From assembly GCA_030633145.1 (NCBI GenBank), contig DAOVTM010000287.1:1-5493 (forward strand): DNA of 5,493 bases, in the 5' to 3' direction. Numbering within the stretch: position 1 is the stretch's first letter; every line of letters starts with the position of its first letter. The translations under genes and the position numbers were made by a program. This stretch comes from Desulfobulbaceae bacterium (GTDB lineage: Bacteria > Desulfobacterota > Desulfobulbia > Desulfobulbales > Desulfobulbaceae). The notes beneath the pieces were generated by a model. The model was not told where the DNA came from. It searched no databases and saw only the letters and a list, made by a program, of their open reading frames with translations. Below are positions 1 through 5,493 of the stretch, one piece after another.

Positions 1-1778
1 ATTTTCGCTCTGTTTTTGTTTTACTGGGAGCGGTATTTTTTTTCTTCGGTTGTGTTCCGTGGGATCCAGTTGAGCAGGGGGGGAGTAGAGAGGATCGGGC
101 TGCCCTGATGAAAGATAGCCGCGATCATAGTTGCAGCTATTTTTATTTTCTCTGGGGTCGTCATGCCGAACTGGCTGCCAAACACCGTGAAGCCTTGGAG
201 GCATACGAGAAGGCTCTGATCTGTGATCCGGCTGCTGATTATATTGTTCGGAAAATCCCTCTGCTCCTGATGCGGCTTAATCGGGACAATGAGGCAATTG
301 CCAAGCTGGATGCCTACCTGATCAAACACCCGCAGGAGACAGACTCCAGGATGGTGCTGGCAAAGATCTATATTCGTCAGGGCAAGCTGGAACATGCCGC
401 AGGCCAGTATCTCAAGATACACCAGAACAATCCAGACAATACCAGTGTCCTGTTGTTGCTCAGTGAACTCTATCTTGCCCGGGGAGAACACCTTCTTTCC
501 AGGGATTCCTTACAGGAAATATTAAAGATTGACAGCGAGTCCTATTCCGCCCACCTCCTGTTGGCCCGGATATACATTGTTGAGGAAAATTTCTCCTCCG
601 GTTACCACCATTATCAACAGGCCCTGTCCATCAACTGGTCCTCGGAGCTGCTGCTGGAACTGGCAGATGTCTATATTCAACAGAAAAAGTTCAAGCGGGC
701 AGTCAAGCAGTACCAGATTATTCTGGAGCGGGAAGAGCTTAATGAAGATGCCCGTATCGGCCTGATCCATGTCTATCTGTTACAGAAAAAAGACAAAAAG
801 GTGCTGGCGGAGCTGGATCGGCTCAAGGGGGTAAGCAATAACCCTGAACAGGTCGATCTGACCATTGTCCGGCTCTTTGTCCGCTGGGATCAGTTTGACA
901 AGGCGATCGCACTGCTGGAAGATATTCTCGCAAAAAACGATCTGGCTGAGGCCCGCTATCTGCTGGCAATTCTCCATTACAGGGCTGAGAAGTATGAACA
1001 GGCCATGGAGGTTCTCAGGGGGATAAGCAGCGATGCCCATGAATATGAAGACGGTGTCTTTATGATGGTACGGATCATGCGCGAGCTGAACCGTTATAAA
1101 GAGGCCATGCAGCTACTCGAATCCATCATCTCCATGGAGGTGGAACGTAACCCGGATCTGTATGTACTGCTGGCAACAATGTATCAGTTTGACGGGCAGA
1201 AGGAACGAGCCAGGGCAACCTATAAACGCGGGCTTGACTCCCATCCCGACAACCCTGACCTCCTGTACGAGTATGGTCAGTTCCAGGAATACTTTGGTGA
1301 ACAGGATCAGGCTCTGGAGACCATGCAGGAGGTCATCAGGCAGCAGCCTGAACACGCAGGCGCACTCAACTATGTCGGCTATACCTGGGCAGTGCGAAAG
1401 ATCAATCTTAATAAGGCATTTATCTATATCAGCAGGGCCGTGGATTTGAAACCGGAAAACGGCTATATCCGGGACAGTCTCGGCTGGGTTTATTTTCAGC
1501 AGGGTAAGTTAGATGAGGCTTTGAAGACCCTTGAGCATGCCTTGCAGTTGTCATCAGGTGATCCGGCAATAATTGATCATCTGTCCGATGCCTATCAGGC
1601 CAAGGGGCGGTTGGTAGAGGCTCTGGAAGGATATCGCAAAGCCCTGGTACTCTATGATGAGGCTGCGGCAGAGGGCAAAGAGAATGGCCAGCCAGAGGTG
1701 GAAAAGGAACGGAACAACAGGGAACGCAGCCTGCTGACCGAGAAGATCCGTCACCTTGAAGCAGAGGGTGTGGAGTGA
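1..1778 (+). CDS. TPR-repeat outer-membrane lipoprotein, LbcA-like (5' end outside window)
   Basis: The frame is open from position 3 to the TGA at 1776-1778, 591 codons, and starts before the window. The first codons read FRSVFVLLGAVFFFFGC, the hydrophobic core of a lipoprotein signal peptide ending in a lipobox-like FFGC; the lipidated Cys would be codon 17 (51-53). Residue +2 is Val, not Asp, which favours outer-membrane sorting. The Met at 108 is therefore internal. The rest is a solenoid of roughly a dozen TPR units of about 34 residues, with typical motifs such as REALEAYEKAL and GKLDEALKTLEHAL. The last block, from about codon 454 (ALNYVGYTWA, then RDSLGWVYFQQGKLDEAL), is the best-conserved signature of this TPR lipoprotein group. 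A charged Glu/Lys/Arg tail ends the protein. TPR solenoids are scaffolds, so no catalysis is expected. The closest characterised analogue I know is Pseudomonas LbcA, which presents substrates to CtpA; that assignment is inference from architecture, size and the adjacent LolB-like gene. Confidence 0.88.
   Translation, partial: FRSVFVLLGAVFFFFGCVPWDPVEQGGSREDRAALMKDSRDHSCSYFYFLWGRHAELAAKHREALEAYEKALICDPAADYIVRKIPLLLMRLNRDNEAIAKLDAYLIKHPQETDSRMVLAKIYIRQGKLEHAAGQYLKIHQNNPDNTSVLLLLSELYLARGEHLLSRDSLQEILKIDSESYSAHLLLARIYIVEENFSSGYHHYQQALSINWSSELLLELADVYIQQKKFKRAVKQYQIILEREELNEDARIGLIHVYLLQKKDKKVLAELDRLKGVSNNPEQVDLTIVRLFVRWDQFDKAIALLEDILAKNDLAEARYLLAILHYRAEKYEQAMEVLRGISSDAHEYEDGVFMMVRIMRELNRYKEAMQLLESIISMEVERNPDLYVLLATMYQFDGQKERARATYKRGLDSHPDNPDLLYEYGQFQEYFGEQDQALETMQEVIRQQPEHAGALNYVGYTWAVRKINLNKAFIYISRAVDLKPENGYIRDSLGWVYFQQGKLDEALKTLEHALQLSSGDPAIIDHLSDAYQAKGRLVEALEGYRKALVLYDEAAAEGKENGQPEVEKERNNRERSLLTEKIRHLEAEGVE
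1763..1768 (+). promoter_or_regulatory. Ribosome binding site for the LolB-like gene
   Basis: AGAGGG lies 6 bases before the GTG at 1775-1777, inside the last codons of the TPR gene. It supports the GTG start that overlaps the upstream TGA stop (GTGA), implying translational coupling. A lipoprotein signal peptide beginning exactly at this GTG is independent support for the start. Confidence 0.5.
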
Positions 1779-2617
1779 AACACGCTCACCATCTCTGCTT
1801 GCTTTGCATCCTTATTTTTTTGCTCAGCGGATGCGGACCGAAACTCCCTGCGACCGTGCAGGTCAGTGGACAGGAACTTGATCAGGTCAAGGCGAGGCTG
1901 GCCCGTTTTTTCGATCAATCCTGTGTGACTGCAGTTGACAGCGATGTGCGGCTGCAATACAGACCCCTTGTCGGTTCCGGCCAGGACTGGTCGGCAACCC
2001 TGCTGGCCGCCTCTCCTGATCATCTCCGTTTTGCTGTTGTTGACCCCCTGTCCAGGCCGCTGCTGCTGCTGGTCTCCTCGGGCGATACCTTTACCCTGGC
2101 AGATAACCGTAAAGGAGTAGCGTATCGGGGCAATATCGACTCTGGATTTATCCGCAATTACCTGCCAAAGGGGCTTGATCTGCATGACCTCTTTTTCTGG
2201 CTCAGCGGCGGGATTCACCAGGATGGAGCTATGCGGTTACGGTCTGCGAAAAAAGCAAAACAGGGAACAGCCTATTGGTACGAGTTTGGGTATGAGTTTG
2301 GATATGAGTTACCGTATGAGGTGGAAAACGGTGGTGCCAGAACCCATCTCCTGGCCCTGGACAGCGAGGAGGGCAGGGTGGTAGTCAGACACCATCTGCT
2401 CCTGGATAAAGAAATGGCAGTTCTCTTTGAGGCAAGCTATACTGATTACCAGGCCACTCGTGAGGAATGCGGCTGGCCCGGCAGGGTCGAAATCAACACC
2501 GATGGTGCTGACTTTTCTGTAGAATTCAAGAAGCTGTACAGCTTTTCCCCGCTCGAACCGTCACTTTTTCAGCTATCCTTACCGCCTCATTTTATTGTGG
2601 AGGAAATCTCAAACTGA
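1775..2617 (+). CDS. LolB-like outer-membrane lipoprotein
   Basis: A 280-residue protein starting at GTG. Residues 1-20 are a lipoprotein signal peptide: a short His/Lys n-region, a Leu/Ile/Phe/Cys-rich core and the lipobox LSGC with lipidated Cys20. Gly21 follows, so no inner-membrane retention signal is seen. The mature part alternates short hydrophobic strands and turns (SATLLAASPDHLRFAVVDPL at 73-92, RPLLLLVSSGDTFTLAD at 94-110), as in the LolA/LolB/LppX half-barrel fold that binds lipid or lipoprotein acyl chains. Residues 124-146 (GFIRNYLPKGLDLHDLFFWLSGG) match the helical insert region of LolB-like proteins. The mature form, about 261 residues, is longer than E. coli LolB (under 190), so it is a divergent relative; a general lipid-binding lipoprotein is the alternative. 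Cys50 and Cys232 could form a periplasmic disulfide. It is coupled to the TPR lipoprotein gene and faces the AMIN gene tail to tail. A tandem 12-bp repeat encodes residues 169-183. Confidence 0.75.
   Translation: MKHAHHLCLLCILIFLLSGCGPKLPATVQVSGQELDQVKARLARFFDQSCVTAVDSDVRLQYRPLVGSGQDWSATLLAASPDHLRFAVVDPLSRPLLLLVSSGDTFTLADNRKGVAYRGNIDSGFIRNYLPKGLDLHDLFFWLSGGIHQDGAMRLRSAKKAKQGTAYWYEFGYEFGYELPYEVENGGARTHLLALDSEEGRVVVRHHLLLDKEMAVLFEASYTDYQATREECGWPGRVEINTDGADFSVEFKKLYSFSPLEPSLFQLSLPPHFIVEEISN
2279..2323 (+). repeat. In-frame 12-bp tandem repeat within the LolB-like gene
   Basis: Three full units and a partial fourth start at 2279, 2291, 2303 and 2315: TACGAGTTTGGG, TATGAGTTTGGA, TATGAGTTACCG and TATGAGGTG. 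They encode YEFG-YEFG-YELP-YEV at residues 169-183. The first two units differ at two synonymous third positions, so the repeat is recent but no longer identical. Because the unit is a multiple of three, gain or loss of a copy would keep the reading frame. Confidence 0.85.
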
Positions 2618-2620
2618 TAA

Positions 2621-3655
2621 TTAATTCAGAGGATTTTCAGGGGGAGAAGATACCGCAGTACTCATAGTATTGATAATAATGACAAAGAGATTGTCTTCCT
2701 TGAAAAATACCTGCTGCAGGTCATAACTGTGACTCGGCACCAGATCGAGAACCACCCGTATTTTATCAGGGGCGTTTTTTTTCCCCACTCGGATGGAGCG
2801 GACATACTTTCCATCGGTCTTGATGGTGTTGGGAATGCCCTGGCCGATACGGGTATCCTTAAAGTCGCATACTACTCTTGGGGTTCCCTCTTCCAGGCCA
2901 AAGACAATGGGAGGATGGAAATTGTTGAGCTTAAAGAGGATCATCTCCCCCTTGTTTGAGCTGTTGTCAAAGGTAACTGAGTTGAGGACAGACGAATCGT
3001 CGTCAATGGCATCAGTTTTTGCGGGCTGTTCAGTTGGGGGAGGGCTGACCGGTTCATCCTTTGCATCAGGTTCAACCTGTGGAGCTGTTTCAGCTATGGC
3101 AGGTTTTTGCGCAGGTTTGTCAGCCGGTTTTTTCGTCTGCACAGCTTCTTCTTTCATAGCTGTTGGTTGGATTTTGACTGGCTTTTCAACTTGCTTTGCC
3201 GGTTTTACCCCTTCGTGATGGATTGACACCACCAGCCGGTTTTTGTTCTTGTCAAAATTCTGCTCATAATCAATTTTTTGATTCGGTAACAGATCCAGAA
3301 CCACTCGAGTCTTTGGCTTGGCTCCGTCGTGGATTCCGACCCGGATCTGTTTGATGAGCTTCCCGTTGGTGTTGATTATATTGTTGACTATGGAAGCTGT
3401 CTCGGTATTGCTAAAGTCAAAGACAACCCGTGGCTTCTCTCCGTCAATGGTGAAAATCTTAGGGACATGGGTGCCGTTGAGCTGGAAGATGATACGCTCC
3501 TCCTGATTCGACAGAGCCTCAAAGGTAATATCTTCAAGGATGTGAACCGGTGCTGCCTGGGCTGTCCAGGCTGAGAGGAGAAAAAAGAGGAGAAAAATTG
3601 ATGCGGAGATTACAACACTTTTTTCCCCATTGTCAGTTGTCAGTGATTCTTTCAT
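2621..3655 (-). CDS. Exported protein with two AMIN domains
   Basis: A 344-residue protein. Residues 14-34 are a Sec signal peptide, with hydrophobic core VVISASIFLLFFLLSAW and an AQA site predicting cleavage after Ala34. Two AMIN-like repeats follow, at about 38-146 and 224-329. They share a clear pattern: an (I/V)TF strand, PRVVFDF (75-81) against PRVVCDF (259-265), I(K/R)QIRVG or VRSIRVG, and RVVLDL. The linker at about 147-223 is rich in Lys, Pro, Ala, Glu and Gln, with a KPA motif every four residues at 176-186; it is probably disordered. AMIN domains occur in AmiC-type amidases and in PilQ secretins, where they target the protein to peptidoglycan or the septum. No amidase or secretin domain is present, so this looks like a stand-alone binding or adaptor protein. 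The ATG at 3655 is the only usable start: an in-frame stop lies 24 bases upstream and no alternative start codon precedes the signal core. No good Shine-Dalgarno sequence precedes it. Confidence 0.88.
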   Translation of the reverse strand: MKESLTTDNGEKSVVISASIFLLFFLLSAWTAQAAPVHILEDITFEALSNQEERIIFQLNGTHVPKIFTIDGEKPRVVFDFSNTETASIVNNIINTNGKLIKQIRVGIHDGAKPKTRVVLDLLPNQKIDYEQNFDKNKNRLVVSIHHEGVKPAKQVEKPVKIQPTAMKEEAVQTKKPADKPAQKPAIAETAPQVEPDAKDEPVSPPPTEQPAKTDAIDDDSSVLNSVTFDNSSNKGEMILFKLNNFHPPIVFGLEEGTPRVVCDFKDTRIGQGIPNTIKTDGKYVRSIRVGKKNAPDKIRVVLDLVPSHSYDLQQVFFKEDNLFVIIINTMSTAVSSPPENPLN

Positions 3656-3704
3656 GGCGGTTAGCTTTATTCTCTTATATTACTGATGATTGTATGTACT
3701 CTTT

Positions 3705-3733
3705 ATTATTTCCCTACAAATAACGGAAATAAT
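3705..3733. promoter_or_regulatory. Inverted repeat, candidate operator
   Basis: ATTATTTCC (3705-3713) and GGAAATAAT (3725-3733) form a perfect 9-bp inverted repeat around an 11-base spacer, a size suited to a dimeric DNA-binding protein. The half-site centres are 20 bp apart, about two helical turns. It lies between the divergent genes and just upstream of a possible rightward -10 (TATGAT, 3743-3748), so one regulator could act on both. A weak AT-rich RNA hairpin is the alternative; no T tract follows directly, so a terminator is unlikely. Confidence 0.35.
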
Positions 3734-3852
3734 TCAGTACTGTATGATTACACTGCCAACCAGCAGCCTGTCAATAGATTTTCCCTGATTGTGCAATACG
3801 GTTGGAATTTTAAGCAAATCGAGCAATTGAGCGGAAAATATCAACATCAAAT

Positions 3853-3870
3853 CAAACCAAAGCAAACCAA
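3853..3870 (+). repeat. Direct repeat CAAACCAA, 10-bp phased, just before the radical SAM start
   Basis: CAAACCAA occurs at 3853-3860 and again at 3863-3870, so the copies sit one helical turn apart. The second copy ends 7 bases before the ATG. The surrounding leader (3841-3870) is nearly free of G and T, so it should be unstructured as RNA. It occupies the place where a Shine-Dalgarno sequence would be expected. The role is unknown; it may be a protein-binding site on DNA or RNA, or chance low complexity. Confidence 0.45.
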
Positions 3871-3877
3871 TAATAGT

Positions 3878-5493
3878 ATGAACACACACCATAATCAGCA
3901 GATAGAGATCAATTCCATCCTCCCCCTGGTCAGAAAACCGGGCCGCTATATCGGGGGTGAGCTGCACGCCGTTCAGGGTAATCCAGGCAGTGCAGATCTC
4001 TCTTTTGCCCTTATCTTTCCTGACCTGTACGAGATTGGCATGTCCCACCAGGGCTTGCAGATTCTCTATCACATTATCAACAACCAGTCTGGCATGATTG
4101 CCGAGCGATGCTTTACCCCGGATGTGGATATGGAGGCACAGCTGCGCAAGCAGGGGCTGCCCCTGTTTTCCCTGGAGTCCCGCACCCCTCTGGCCGATTT
4201 TGATGTCATTGGTTTCACCCTGCCTTATGAACTTTGTTACACGAACATCCTGACGACCCTGGAACTTGCTGAAATTCCCTTGCGAGCCAAAGATCGCAGC
4301 CAGGGTATGCCGCTGGTCATTGGTGGTGGTTCCTGTTCTATGAACCCGGAACCGGTTGCGGATTTTTTTGATGCCATTGTGCTGGGGGATGGCGAAGAGG
4401 TGATTCTTGAACTGGCGGAATGTCTCAGGGGTATTCAAAAAGAAGAGAATCCGTCCCGAGACTCGGTTCTCCATCAACTGGCAGCAATCCCAGGTGTCTA
4501 TGTGCCGGCCTTTTTTGAACCGCAATATGAGGGGAGTCAACTGACCCGTATCCAGCCCCTTGTGGAAGGTTATCCCTCTGTTACCCGTCGAGTGCTGCCA
4601 GAACTGCCCCCGCTCTCCGGCCAGGAAAATCCCCTGGTGCCGCTGGTCAAACCGGTTCATGACCGGCTGGGGGTGGAGATCGCCCGAGGCTGTACCAGGG
4701 GCTGTCGTTTCTGCCAGGCCGGGATGATCTATCGTCCGGTTCGGGAACGGAGCGTGGAGGAGATCATGGAACTGGCTGAAGAGGGGATAGCAAAGAGCGG
4801 TTTTGATGAGCTGGCTCTGCTCTCTCTGTCCAGCGGTGATTTTTCCTGTCTTCCTGAATTGCTTGGCAGGCTGATGAATCGTTTTGCGGACGAGCATGTC
4901 TCTGTTTCCCTGCCATCCATGCGGGTCGGTACCCTGACACCAGAGGTTATCCAACAGATTAGGCGAGTTCGCAAGACCGGCTTTACCGTGGCTCCGGAAG
5001 CGGGTACGGATCGACTGCGTGAGGTGATCAACAAGGGAATCAGCGAAGAGGATCTGATGATTACCTGTCGTGATGCCTTTGCCGCAGGCTGGAACCTGAT
5101 CAAGTTTTACTTTATGATCGGTCTGCCCACAGAAACCATGGAGGATGTGGACGCAATCATTGATCTTGCTATCCGGGCAAAACAGGAAGCCCAGGGACGC
5201 AGGGCGCAGATTAATGTTGCAATAGCCTCCTTTGTCCCCAAGCCGCATACCCCGTTTCAATGGTGCCGACAGATGACCCTGGAGGAGTCCAGGGAGCGAA
5301 TCAACCATCTCAAGGCCAAGCTCCCCCGCAAGGGATTCAAGTTGAAATGGCACGATCCGTATCAGTCCTTGCTGGAGGGTGTTTTTTCCAGGGGTGACCG
5401 CAGACTCCCTCACCTGATAGAGGAGGCCTGGAAGGATGGGGCAAGGCTCGACGGCTGGTCTGAGCATTTTCAGATTGACCGGTGGCAGCAGGC
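3878..5493 (+). CDS. B12-binding-type radical SAM protein, TIGR03960 family (3' end outside window)
   Basis: The frame is open from the ATG at 3878 to the window edge (538 codons plus two bases) with no stop. Residues about 25-190 are the N-terminal B12-binding-like domain: KPGRYIGGE, PDLYEIGMSHQG (Asp49, His57), IGGGSC (148-153) followed by NPEP, and LGDGEE (169-174). The classical DxHxxG cobalamin motif is not seen, so cofactor binding is uncertain. The radical SAM core starts at GCTRGCRFC, whose Cys272, Cys276 and Cys279 (CX3CX2C) would hold the [4Fe-4S] cluster that cleaves S-adenosylmethionine. Further core motifs are LSSGD (317-321), APEAGTDRLR (372-381), KFYFMIGLPTE (409-419) and SFVPKPHTPFQW (451-462). 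These match the TIGR03960 family, which has no known reaction to my knowledge. Members are about 600 residues or longer when fused to a DUF2344-type domain, so some 60 or more residues are missing here. The start is chosen because homologues begin shortly before the KPxRYIG motif; an in-frame ATG at 3686 would add an AT-rich, unlikely extension. Confidence 0.9.
   Translation, partial: MNTHHNQQIEINSILPLVRKPGRYIGGELHAVQGNPGSADLSFALIFPDLYEIGMSHQGLQILYHIINNQSGMIAERCFTPDVDMEAQLRKQGLPLFSLESRTPLADFDVIGFTLPYELCYTNILTTLELAEIPLRAKDRSQGMPLVIGGGSCSMNPEPVADFFDAIVLGDGEEVILELAECLRGIQKEENPSRDSVLHQLAAIPGVYVPAFFEPQYEGSQLTRIQPLVEGYPSVTRRVLPELPPLSGQENPLVPLVKPVHDRLGVEIARGCTRGCRFCQAGMIYRPVRERSVEEIMELAEEGIAKSGFDELALLSLSSGDFSCLPELLGRLMNRFADEHVSVSLPSMRVGTLTPEVIQQIRRVRKTGFTVAPEAGTDRLREVINKGISEEDLMITCRDAFAAGWNLIKFYFMIGLPTETMEDVDAIIDLAIRAKQEAQGRRAQINVAIASFVPKPHTPFQWCRQMTLEESRERINHLKAKLPRKGFKLKWHDPYQSLLEGVFSRGDRRLPHLIEEAWKDGARLDGWSEHFQIDRWQQ

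Larger units (their letters stand above)
3656..3877. promoter_or_regulatory. Divergent intergenic control region
   Basis: This AT-rich gap of 222 bp separates the starts of the AMIN gene (leftward) and the radical SAM gene (rightward), so promoters for both should lie here. I see no convincing TTGACA/TATAAT pair for either. The best rightward -10 candidate is TATGAT at 3743-3748, without a matching -35. Leftward, TAATAT on the minus strand at about 3677-3682 is a possible -10, again without a -35. The region holds an inverted repeat (3705-3733) and a direct repeat (3853-3870). Neither gene has an evident Shine-Dalgarno sequence. Confidence 0.5.

Noticed and set aside
21..491. 156-residue minus-strand frame opposite the TPR gene, and other shorter frames inside genes 1-3
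   Set aside because: They overlap well-supported genes with signal peptides and repeat domains, and show no domains or initiation signals of their own.
2602..2637. Bidirectional terminator hairpin across the convergent stops
   Set aside because: Only CTGA/TCAG and AAATC/GATTT can pair, with an uneven internal loop between them. The stem is too weak and AT-rich to call.
3740..3755. LexA-box-like sequence CTG-N10-CTG
   Set aside because: A LexA site of the E. coli type needs CTG-N10-CAG; the second half here is CTG, so the dyad is broken.
3801..3817. Possible sigma-54 promoter (TTGGAATTTTAAGCAAA)
   Set aside because: The GG and GC elements are separated by 8 bases instead of the required 10, and the flanking consensus is poor.
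3686..3877. N-terminal extension of the radical SAM protein from an in-frame ATG at 3686 (or GTG 3791, TTG 3827)
   Set aside because: The frame is open, but the added residues are low-complexity Asn/Gln/Tyr-rich, come from AT-rich intergenic sequence, have no Shine-Dalgarno site, and homologues start close to the ATG at 3878.
3734..5467. A 577-residue open frame on the minus strand
   Set aside because: It lies opposite the radical SAM gene, which has clear family motifs along its whole length. The antisense protein shows no recognisable domain and has shadow-like composition rich in Gln, His, Arg and Gly.

Overview
The window reads as bacterial chromosome from a Gram-negative bacterium. It carries two lipoproteins with lipoboxes, one a LolB-like outer-membrane type, and a periplasmic protein built from two AMIN domains. 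Gene content and protein style suggest Desulfobacterota, perhaps Desulfobulbales-like; this is an impression from gene families, not a computed placement. Coding density is high and there are no RNA genes, CRISPR arrays, insertion sequences or phage genes that I can see.

Layout. (1) Positions 1-1778, plus strand: a large TPR lipoprotein whose start lies outside the window. The last residues of its signal peptide and its lipobox cysteine are visible at 3-53. (2) Positions 1775-2617, plus strand: a LolB-like lipoprotein, translationally coupled to gene 1 by a 4-base GTGA overlap. (3) Positions 2621-3655, minus strand: an exported protein with two AMIN domains joined by a Lys/Pro/Ala-rich linker. 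It converges on gene 2 with only 3 bases between the stop codons. (4) Positions 3656-3877: a 222-bp AT-rich divergent intergenic region with a 9-bp inverted repeat and a 10-bp-phased direct repeat. (5) Positions 3878-5493, plus strand: a radical SAM protein of the TIGR03960 type, with a B12-binding-like N-terminus and a CX3CX2C cluster motif. It runs off the right edge. It has no stop in the window, so a stop-to-stop ORF search can miss it and report the long antisense frame (3734-5467) instead; that frame is a shadow.

Working together. Genes 1-3 form a small cell-envelope neighbourhood. The TPR lipoprotein/LolB-like pair resembles the Pseudomonas arrangement of lbcA (PA4667) next to lolB (PA4668). 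There the TPR lipoprotein tethers the CtpA protease and peptidoglycan hydrolases. The AMIN protein is likely a peptidoglycan- or septum-binding periplasmic factor. The radical SAM enzyme is divergent from it and shows no clear functional link; its family has no established reaction that I know of. I see no obviously novel multi-gene system. The most useful points are the truncated lipoprotein start, the lbcA/lolB-like pairing, the in-frame 12-bp repeat in the LolB-like gene, the divergent control region and the easily missed radical SAM gene.
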